Made by a program: the position numbers and the translations under genes. The notes below the pieces were generated by a model, which was given only the letters and a program-made list of their open reading frames with translations, had not been told where the DNA came from and did not search any database. Below, piece after piece: positions 23,637 to 28,965 of a stretch of DNA of 28,965 nucleotides; the first letter of the stretch is position 1, and each line of letters starts with the position of its first letter. The DNA is from a virus. The DNA is taken from positions 1-28,965 of IMG/VR virus record IMGVR_UViG_3300031227_000287; one strand, written 5' to 3'.

Positions 23637-23796
23637 ACTTAAAAATAACCCAAAAAATAACCCATAAACATTATGAATATTATTAATAGTGTTATAACAA
23701 ATCGCTAATGAAATAAAAATAAATATTATTTGAAATATTAGAAGTTTCATTTAATTCTTTATTATATTATGTTTCAGAGTTTTTGATTATTGCTAA

Positions 23797-23824
23797 TAAT
23801 TTTGGCGTGTTTTTTTTAATTTTG
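23797..23824 (+). promoter_or_regulatory. Two tandem TAATTTTG boxes
   Basis: TAATTTTGGCG (23797) and TAATTTTGCGCC (23817) are 20 bp apart. Both match the TAnnTTTG -7 element on the plus strand. A transcript from either would run into the terminator at 23984-24018. They may alternatively be a direct-repeat binding site. No good -33 boxes are seen. Confidence 0.3.
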
Positions 23825-23983
23825 CGCCACTTTTAATTTTACGATGTATATCAACACTTTAAAAAGATGTTACCAACTGCAACTTTTTTCTTTTATAGAT
23901 TTATATTTAAAAAAGATAAAACTCTAAAATCAATTTAGAATATATAAAAGTGTAATTATTAAACATTAATTGTTAACTTTCAG

Positions 23984-24018
23984 AAAAAAGATCCATATTC
24001 TCAGTATGGATTTTTTTT
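23984..24018. terminator. Bidirectional terminator before the replication operon
   Basis: ATCCATA (23991-23997) pairs with TATGGAT (24005-24011) around a 7-base loop. A flanking A6 and T8 extend the stem to about 14 bp, with a T-tract on each strand. It ends 37 bp before the TAAATTTG promoter box of the helicase gene and so insulates that operon from transcripts arising in the upstream region. Confidence 0.75.
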
Positions 24019-24055
24019 CATTTTAAATCAACTTTCATTTTTAAATGTAGATATA

Positions 24056-24063
24056 TAAATTTG
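24056..24063 (+). promoter_or_regulatory. Promoter of the replication operon (-7 box TAAATTTG)
   Basis: TAAATTTG matches TAnnTTTG, and a TTTC (24033-24036), one change from the -33 TTTG element, lies 19 bases upstream. Transcription would start near 24069-24071 and give a leader of about 33 bases before ATG 24103. The TTG at 24061 lies inside this box, so it is not the start codon. Confidence 0.55.
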
Positions 24064-24102
24064 AAAGTTAGGATTATCCTTAAAAAACAATTATTAATAA
24101 TT

Positions 24103-25851
24103 ATGTCAATAACTAATAATTTATTGCGTGGCTATATGTGGCACGCAATAAATAACAAACACTTCGACTTCAATTCTGAAGATTTTAACACCAATGGTAA
24201 ACAACGAGATTTTAGTATTTTCTATGAAACGATAAGAGATTTCATAAATAATGGTGGTGATATTTCAACTGATAGAAACATCTTATTCCAATTATTTGTA
24301 GATGATGTTTCTAGGCAAGAGAAAGAAGGTATAACAAACATACAGGTTATAGATACTGAAAAATTTAAGTTCATTTCTGATACATCTGATTATAATAAAA
24401 AATCAAATGATTCTACTTTCTTAAAGAAGTATGAAGAATTTAATATTGATTGTCAAATGAGATTCAATACTAGTTCTGGAAAACTTGCTAGGTTATTAAG
24501 TAATCCAGATTACAAGAAGGTATTGATAGAGATGATGGGTGGTAATTTACCAACTATCGATAACAATGAAGAAGATTTAATATTAAGTAAAACTCCTACT
24601 ATACCAGAAGGTGTATATGATGTTTTACCAGACTTTTTAAAGAAGGTTTGTTTAACGATGGATGATTCACGTGAAAGAGATATGTGTTTAACATCGACAT
24701 TAACTTGTTTGAGTAGTATTTTCACTAATGTAAAAACTGTATATTATGGTAGTGAGATATACCCACCATTATATTCATTTATAGCTGCTCCGGCTGCATC
24801 TGGTAAACAAAGTATAAAATATGGTGGTAATCTATTAACTCCATTTTTAAATAGAGAGAGAGAAGAGAATAATGTAAGGGTTAAACAAGATAAAGAATAT
24901 AATAGAAAAAGTCATATGTTAGCTGGTGATAGTTCACAGGCATCTTTTATAGAGCAGTTATATTATAATCTTTCTAAAGGATTAATATTTGAAACTGAGG
25001 CTGATGTATTAACAACAGTGATGAAATCTGACTGGGGTAATTATAGTACGAATTTAAGAAAAGCATTTGGGCATGAAAGTATAAGTAAAAATAGAAAGAG
25101 TGATACTACTAATTTTTATATTGAGAGACCTAAGTTGGGTGTAATGATAAGTGGAACTATTAATCAATTATTTCAATTCTTACCATCATCTGAAAACGGT
25201 TTATTTTCAAGGTTTTTATATTACATATTTGATAAGGAGCCAGAGTGGAATTCTCCATTTGGACAAACTAATTACGATGAAAGGTTTAGAGATTATTCTA
25301 AAGAGTTAGATGATTTTGTAGTATCGTTATATGATAAAGAGTATATTTTCAAATTAAATGATAATCAGATAGTTTTATTTAATGAGGCTTTTGATACTTA
25401 TTTAGAACAGGAGTCGGATTTTTCTGATAAGGGTTTTCAAGGAACAGTTAAGAGATATGCCAACATAACAATGCGAATAATGATGATATTTAGTATGTTA
25501 AGGTTAATGGAAAGTCAAATGTTATTCTCTTTAGATGAATCTAATGATTTATATTGTAGTGATGATGATTTTTATTCATCGTTAAAGATTATTGGTATTT
25601 ATTTACAACACTCATCGTTATTTTATGCTAACTTGAATAAGGAAGATTTCAAGGCTATGAAGCAGGATTTCAAAATGACTATGTTTAGTATGTTACCTGA
25701 TGAATTTACAATAGAAGATGTAAAGAAGATTTGTATTAATAGTAAAAAGAAATATGCTGAAAGAACATTAAGGGGTCATACTAAATATTTTAAAGATAGT
25801 GGTATGGTTACTAAATTAAACCAAAAGACATGGAAGAAAGTTAAAAAATAA
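24103..25851 (+). CDS. DUF3987-type replicative helicase/ATPase
   Basis: The protein has 582 residues from ATG 24103; a longer reading from TTG 24061 overlaps the promoter box. The ATPase core starts near residue 160. It has a Walker A-like APAASGKQS (229-237), degenerate but typical of Bacteroidota DUF3987 proteins, a Walker B-like LIFETEAD strand, a sensor GVMISGTINQLFQF, and an arginine-finger-like FSRFLYYIF. The C-terminal part is helical and ends in a basic winged-helix-like region (KKKYAERTLRGHTKYFKDSG). DUF3987 proteins accompany primases in phages and mobile elements of Bacteroidota. Together with the next gene it would form a split helicase-primase. It is the first gene of the replication operon. 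Confidence 0.75.
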   Translation: MSITNNLLRGYMWHAINNKHFDFNSEDFNTNGKQRDFSIFYETIRDFINNGGDISTDRNILFQLFVDDVSRQEKEGITNIQVIDTEKFKFISDTSDYNKKSNDSTFLKKYEEFNIDCQMRFNTSSGKLARLLSNPDYKKVLIEMMGGNLPTIDNNEEDLILSKTPTIPEGVYDVLPDFLKKVCLTMDDSRERDMCLTSTLTCLSSIFTNVKTVYYGSEIYPPLYSFIAAPAASGKQSIKYGGNLLTPFLNREREENNVRVKQDKEYNRKSHMLAGDSSQASFIEQLYYNLSKGLIFETEADVLTTVMKSDWGNYSTNLRKAFGHESISKNRKSDTTNFYIERPKLGVMISGTINQLFQFLPSSENGLFSRFLYYIFDKEPEWNSPFGQTNYDERFRDYSKELDDFVVSLYDKEYIFKLNDNQIVLFNEAFDTYLEQESDFSDKGFQGTVKRYANITMRIMMIFSMLRLMESQMLFSLDESNDLYCSDDDFYSSLKIIGIYLQHSSLFYANLNKEDFKAMKQDFKMTMFSMLPDEFTIEDVKKICINSKKKYAERTLRGHTKYFKDSGMVTKLNQKTWKKVKK

Positions 25852-25862
25852 TCTGAGAAATT

Positions 25863-26861
25863 ATGAATTTAGAATTACTACAAAAGGAAGTATCAATTAT
25901 AGATGCTTCAAAAGACCTTGGTTGTGTTATAGATACAATACCATTTGGTGAAGTTATATCGAATTTAATAGGAAAACAATCAAATTTAATAAGAAAAAAT
26001 AAAATGGAATCATTAGCCTTTACACCTGGTGGTTCTTTTAATGGTAGAACAGGTAGAGATAATATATTAAGTGACAATAAAATATTACTATTTGATTTGG
26101 ATTTATCAGATGATAACCAGAATAAAGAGACTATTAAAGAGATGTATAAAATCAATAAGACTGTTGAAGGTTGTATCAATCAAGATTTAAAGATAGTTAG
26201 AGATATGTTTACAAAGTTAAATTGGTCATTTCTTATAAGGACTTCTTTCTCTGGTTGTGGTTTACATTGCTATGTTACCTATGATAATGAATTAACATTA
26301 GATGAAAGAACAGTATTATTTGAAAGGTTGATGGATAACTTAATTAATAGATTAAGTGAAACATTTCTAACATATAAGTGGAAGTGGGATAAAGCAACTA
26401 AAAATGTTAATAGGTTAGATTTCATAAACTATAATCCAAGGTATCAATTATTTTTAGATGTTAAATTAGATTCTGAATTGGTAGATGAATTTGTAACTAA
26501 AGTTAAACCACAGATAACATCAACTGGAGTTAGAAAACAAGATAAAGACAATTTTGTATATTTATGTGAACAGATATTTCACAACAAGATAATCCTTGAA
26601 TATCATCAGAGGTTGGAGTTAAGTTACATATACTTCATAGTATTTCCAGGAGATAATAAGAATCATTTCTTAGAGATGGCTAAGAGATATTTTCACCCAG
26701 CACTTAAATATATGGATAAGAAAGGTAAATCAGGAGTTTATCGAGCAAACTTACAAATGAACGCTCAGTTTAATAACTGTAAGAAACCTAAACCATCAGG
26801 TAGAGTTATAACAATTAAAACTCTTTATTGGTATTTCAAAGAGTATAAAATAGTTTACTAA
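25863..26861 (+). CDS. Archaeo-eukaryotic-type primase (VirE_N/BT4734-like)
   Basis: The protein has 332 residues. FTPGGSFNGRTG (53-64) is followed by the catalytic strand KILLFDLDLSD with D78-x-D80, and later by SFSGCGLHCYV (128-138), the S-x-S-G-x-G-x-(H/K) motif of the family. This is the pattern of VirE N-terminal/BT4734-type primases, an AEP branch found in Bacteroidota elements fused to, or next to, DUF3987. The C-terminal half (about 180-332) is helical and resembles the regions following such primase cores. It starts 11 bp after the helicase gene. It probably primes DNA synthesis at the phage origin. Confidence 0.7.
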   Translation: MNLELLQKEVSIIDASKDLGCVIDTIPFGEVISNLIGKQSNLIRKNKMESLAFTPGGSFNGRTGRDNILSDNKILLFDLDLSDDNQNKETIKEMYKINKTVEGCINQDLKIVRDMFTKLNWSFLIRTSFSGCGLHCYVTYDNELTLDERTVLFERLMDNLINRLSETFLTYKWKWDKATKNVNRLDFINYNPRYQLFLDVKLDSELVDEFVTKVKPQITSTGVRKQDKDNFVYLCEQIFHNKIILEYHQRLELSYIYFIVFPGDNKNHFLEMAKRYFHPALKYMDKKGKSGVYRANLQMNAQFNNCKKPKPSGRVITIKTLYWYFKEYKIVY

Positions 26862-26877
26862 AAAACAATTAACAATT

Positions 26878-27471
26878 ATGATTAAAATTACAAAGATTAA
26901 GTTAAAAGAACATTACAAACAACATCTTAAAGAAGAAGATGATGTAATTAAAAAACTATTATTTGATTTATTATGTACTGAGAATAGTTGGATAGATAAA
27001 GAACCTAAGTTTAAAAATTGTGATGTAATATTCTATCAAAATAAAAATAAAATATGTCACATAGGATTTGAAAGTTTATGGAAAACTTATAGAGATAAGA
27101 TAAAAAATACCACTGAATATGATGTTGCGATAAGTAAGTTTAAGAATCGATTTAGAGTAGCAATAGAAGGTATTATTATGGAAAAAAGAGATGTATTCAA
27201 TAATGATATATGTCATATTTGTAATAAAGAAATAATTGGAGATTTCCATGTTGACCATGATGTTGTGGAGTTTGATGAAATCTTTAGTAAGTTTATGGAA
27301 AAATATTGTAGTAATAAAGAAAGTTTTATTACCTTCACAAAGAAGTTTGATCATAAACTAGGTATACTACCAGAGAAATATACAAATGAGATTATAAAAT
27401 TTCATAATGAATCAGGAACAGTGTTGAAATATACACACAAAACATGTAACTTAAAGAAAGGAAAGAAATAA
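26878..27471 (+). CDS. HNH endonuclease-like protein
   Basis: The protein has 197 residues. The N-terminal half (1-100) is a DUF3223-like alpha/beta domain (LFDLLCTENSWIDKEPKFKN). The C-terminal half has an HNH nuclease with zinc ligands CHIC (112-115) and HKTC (187-190), the catalytic FHVDHD (123-128; D126, H127) and the final N191 of HKTCNLKKG. It may act in recombination, in packaging, or as a free-standing homing nuclease inside the replication operon. The leader AAAACAATTAACAATT precedes its ATG, and its stop forms TAATG with the micro-ORF at 27471. Confidence 0.7.
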   Translation: MIKITKIKLKEHYKQHLKEEDDVIKKLLFDLLCTENSWIDKEPKFKNCDVIFYQNKNKICHIGFESLWKTYRDKIKNTTEYDVAISKFKNRFRVAIEGIIMEKRDVFNNDICHICNKEIIGDFHVDHDVVEFDEIFSKFMEKYCSNKESFITFTKKFDHKLGILPEKYTNEIIKFHNESGTVLKYTHKTCNLKKGKK

Positions 27472-27575
27472 TGGAAGAAGAAGAGAAGGAAAATTTATAT
27501 GGAAATGAATATAACTATGATTATAAGTCATTTTATAAAGGGTTATTAGAATATGATAAAAAAAGGTGTTGTTAA
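27471..27575 (+). CDS. Acidic micro-ORF, 34 aa
   Basis: This frame starts in a TAATG overlap with the HNH gene and encodes MEEEEKENLYGNEYNYDYKS, then FYKGLLEYDKKRCC. It is very acidic and Tyr-rich and ends in a Cys-Cys pair. Stop-start coupling and lack of another gene here support it. It is overlapped by 23 bp by the next frame. Function is unknown; size and charge would suit an inhibitor or DNA mimic, but this is only a guess. Confidence 0.45.
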   Translation: MEEEEKENLYGNEYNYDYKSFYKGLLEYDKKRCC

Positions 27576-27714
27576 ATCTGAATTTTTAGATTTTGATATT
27601 AAATCATCGTTTAGAGATGTTGAAAAATATATCTCTACGAAAGGTAGTTGGGAATCTTTTTCTATACTACTTACTTATAAAACTGATGTTTTTGATAAAA
27701 ACAAAAATTTTTAA
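27553..27714 (+). CDS. Small hypothetical protein, 53 aa
   Basis: ATG 27553 opens a 53-codon frame (MIKKGVVKSEFLDFDIKSSF, later STKGSWESFSILLTY) ending at 27714. It overlaps the acidic micro-ORF by 23 bp in another frame. The composition looks like a folded small protein, but I do not recognise it. A run of seven A (27557-27563) lies in the overlap. The 74 bp after it hold no gene and no clear terminator. Confidence 0.4.
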   Translation: MIKKGVVKSEFLDFDIKSSFRDVEKYISTKGSWESFSILLTYKTDVFDKNKNF

Positions 27715-27788
27715 ATAAAAACTTTAATTAAAATCGGCAACTTTCCATATATTTATCTAAATATATATTAGAAAAGAAATACTTAATA

Positions 27789-28175
27789 ATGAAAACATGT
27801 GTAATATGTAATGAAGAGAAACCTTTAAGTGAGTACTACAAACAGAAGAAGAATACTGGTGGGTTGAACCATAAGTGTAAAGATTGTTGTAAGGCTTATA
27901 ACTTAAAAAGGAAAGAAATCACCAGAGAATATTATCTTAAGTATAGTGTCGAGAATTATGATCATATTGCTGAGATGAATAGAAAGTATAATGAGGAACA
28001 TAGAGATGAAATTAACGCAAGATTATTAAAATATTACCATGAGAATAAAGAAAAGATTAAAGCGAAACCTTATAACTCTAAAGAAGCAAAGCATGAATAT
28101 TATCTGGCTAATCGGGTTCATATTCTTAATAAACGAAAAGAGGAAAGACTCAAAATAAAAAGTAAAGAATTATGA
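27789..28175 (+). CDS. Zinc-finger, HNH-related protein, 128 aa
   Basis: The protein has 128 residues. The N-terminus KTCVICNEEKPLSEYYKQKK, then HKCKDCCKAYN, is a C-x2-C...C-x2-C zinc knuckle with the (K)-x-L-x-x-(F/Y)-(Y) signature common in phage HNH-type zinc-ribbon proteins. The rest (about 45-128) is a basic, Tyr- and Lys-rich helix region. No complete HNH catalytic triad is visible. It likely binds DNA and may be a remnant or relative of homing nucleases. Its 3' end overlaps the next gene as ATGA. Confidence 0.6.
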   Translation: MKTCVICNEEKPLSEYYKQKKNTGGLNHKCKDCCKAYNLKRKEITREYYLKYSVENYDHIAEMNRKYNEEHRDEINARLLKYYHENKEKIKAKPYNSKEAKHEYYLANRVHILNKRKEERLKIKSKEL

Positions 28176-28468
28176 CAGAAAAGAAAATGGAAACATTAAT
28201 GAAAAGAAAATCATTAGAAAGACAATTGGTTAATATGCTTGAAATTGATTATAATGTTGGAATGGGTAGAGAATTAACAGCAACATTATTATTAAAAGTG
28301 ATGGGAGAATTTATTACATTACTACAAGTAATTTCACATTTAGAAACATTTGTAGTTCCAGAAATGAGTGATGAAAATATAAAAGAAATGTTATTATCTT
28401 ATAGGAAAAGAGAAAGTATGTTTGGATGTTACTTTGAAGGTTTAGATGAAATAAAAGTTATAAACTAA
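28172..28468 (+). CDS. Hypothetical helical protein, 98 aa
   Basis: The protein has 98 residues and is all helical and soluble (MTEKKMETLMKRKSLERQLV; ATLLLKVMGEFITLLQVISH). The gene starts in an ATGA overlap with the zinc-finger gene, so the two are coupled. I see no family signature. Its stop lies within the first copy of a 36-37 bp direct repeat that also ends the next gene. Confidence 0.6.
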   Translation: MTEKKMETLMKRKSLERQLVNMLEIDYNVGMGRELTATLLLKVMGEFITLLQVISHLETFVVPEMSDENIKEMLLSYRKRESMFGCYFEGLDEIKVIN

Positions 28469-28496
28469 AATCAAAAAAGAAACAATATAAATTATG
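28461..28496 (+). repeat. Direct repeat copy 1 (intergenic leader repeat)
   Basis: The first 24 bases (28461-28484, starting TAAACTAAAATCAAAAAAG) are identical to 28927-28950. The following 12-13 bases (ending TAAATTATGA) match with few changes. The copy holds the end of the 98-aa gene and an ATG at 28493 that opens only a 4-codon frame (MKIK, stop), 10 bp before the next gene. Confidence 0.75.
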
Positions 28497-28514
28497 AAAA
28501 TTAAATAAGTTATT

Positions 28515-28934
28515 ATGATAATAGCAATACCAATCTCAATAATAGTAGTAACTCTGATAATAGGAGCATTTTTATTCTATACTAATTTAATGTCTCGTTC
28601 ATTAATTACTGATTTATATAAAGCAGAAATTGAAGGAATTAAAATAAAAAATATTTTAATAAATGATTTTGGTTTTATAGAAGATGAAGATGATAAAACA
28701 TTAAGGACTATGAATATGTTTAATTTAGTACATTTAGATAATATGGACAAAAGCAAGACCATCCATATCAATTATGATTTTTTCCCAATGGGTGAAGGTC
28801 ATCCAATAAATAGATTCTATCTCTATTCCACATATAGTGAAGATAACCATAATAGTATATGTTATGATGTTGTATGTAAATGTGATGATTTTGAAGAATT
28901 AAAAGAAGGGTTATCTTGTTTTAATATAAACTAA
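28515..28934 (+). CDS. Membrane-anchored hypothetical protein, 139 aa
   Basis: The protein has 139 residues. Residues about 2-23 form one TM helix (IIAIPISIIVVTLIIGAFLF) and act as anchor or uncleaved signal. The remaining domain is soluble, acidic and beta-rich (FGFIEDEDDKTLRTMNMF; CYDVVCKCDDFEELKEG). The topology is not clear from charge alone. I do not recognise the family. An envelope-located accessory such as an exclusion factor is possible. Its stop lies within the second copy of the direct repeat. Confidence 0.6.
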   Translation: MIIAIPISIIVVTLIIGAFLFYTNLMSRSLITDLYKAEIEGIKIKNILINDFGFIEDEDDKTLRTMNMFNLVHLDNMDKSKTIHINYDFFPMGEGHPINRFYLYSTYSEDNHNSICYDVVCKCDDFEELKEGLSCFNIN

Positions 28935-28963
28935 AATCAAAAAAGAAACATCATAAATTATGA
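28927..28963 (+). repeat. Direct repeat copy 2 (intergenic leader repeat)
   Basis: This second copy of the repeat at 28461-28496 again spans a gene's stop (TAA 28932-28934) and leads into an ATG at 28960, probably the start of a gene cut by the window edge. The 24-base core is identical between copies. The repeat may carry a translation-initiation leader or result from duplication of small accessory genes. Confidence 0.75.
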
Positions 28964-28965
28964 GA

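Larger units (their letters stand above)
23195..23983. other. Non-coding regulatory region and candidate replication origin
   Basis: About 790 bp of extremely AT-rich DNA without a convincing gene. It holds an inverted repeat TTCGTAA-TT-TTACGAA (23217-23232), two copies of a dyad TTAATAGTATTAAGT, a 16-bp AT palindrome, an inverted CAAAGTGGCA pair, and GTGGC or its complement at 23396-23400, 23551-23555, 23562-23566, 23628-23632 and 23826-23830. Three plus-strand TAnnTTTG boxes are at 23596, 23797 and 23817. It lies upstream of the helicase and primase genes. These traits fit an operator array and a replication origin. Function is inferred. Confidence 0.45.

Noticed and set aside
23615-23686. 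23-codon plus-strand frame after the TATATTTG box
   Set aside because: Too short and unsupported; kept only as a possible part of an RNA unit.
23505-23750. Minus-strand 81-codon frame with hydrophobic, Phe-rich translation
   Set aside because: It lies in the AT-rich control region, over dyads and promoter-like boxes, and its translation looks like translated A/T-rich DNA. No leader or family pattern supports it.
24061-24102. TTG at 24061 as start of the helicase gene
   Set aside because: The TTG is within the TAAATTTG promoter box; ATG 24103 has a typical A/T leader.
25841-26179. Minus-strand 112-codon frame
   Set aside because: It lies opposite the primase gene, including its catalytic motif; composition is that of a shadow.

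Overview
This window is part of a tailed-bacteriophage genome (or prophage), most likely infecting a member of the Bacteroidota such as a flavobacterium. The DNA is very AT-rich. Shine-Dalgarno sites are largely absent, and most start codons are instead preceded by A/T-rich leaders such as AAAACAATTAATTATG. Several intergenic sites match TAnnTTTG, the -7 element of the Bacteroidota primary sigma factor. Many structural proteins follow patterns I know from Bacteroidota phages. The standard genetic code appears to be used. No tRNA, CRISPR array, integrase, lysin or transposase was seen.

Left part (1-4373). The 5' end of a DNA methyltransferase gene leaves the window on the minus strand. A plus-strand packaging cassette follows: a sigma-like helix-turn-helix protein, a small protein with an HMG-box-like segment, a terminase small subunit with two AT-hooks, the terminase large subunit, and a tail-assembly-chaperone pair. 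The pair's two frames overlap across an in-phase A_AAA_AAG heptamer, which suggests a -1 programmed frameshift. These genes meet the minus-strand block tail to tail with only 2 bases between stop codons.

Middle part (4376-23065, minus strand; read from right to left). The order is a hypothetical gene, a small acidic gene, the tape measure protein, an XkdF-type prohead protease, a scaffold-like protein, the major capsid protein, a probable tail tube protein, a strong terminator, a small structural protein, a portal with a MuF-like C-terminal zinc motif, a head-tail adaptor, a DUF1360-like membrane protein, two neck or tail-completion proteins, a 24-residue membrane peptide and a 2-TM membrane protein. 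Two large tail-tip proteins come next, then a receptor-binding cassette (YadA-head beta-roll fibre, short fibre, LamG-like protein, beta-helix spike), a 1-TM coiled-coil protein and a tiny protein made of two fibre-anchor motifs. The tape measure gene preceding the capsid genes is an unusual order.

Right part (23066-28965). About 1 kb without a convincing gene separates the minus-strand structural block from plus-strand replication genes. It holds two plus-oriented terminators, five plus-strand TAnnTTTG boxes, repeated dyads, a 16-bp AT palindrome and a recurring GTGGC motif. I read it as the main regulatory region and a candidate replication origin, possibly with one or two small RNAs. After it come a DUF3987-type helicase/ATPase, an archaeo-eukaryotic-type primase (VirE_N/BT4734-like), an HNH nuclease, two overlapping micro-ORFs, a Cys-rich zinc-finger protein and small hypothetical genes. 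The last ones are separated by a 36-37 bp direct repeat.

Eight gene junctions use the overlapping stop-start pentamer TAATG, which suggests widespread translational coupling. All functional calls rest on reading translated sequence and family patterns. No database search was run.
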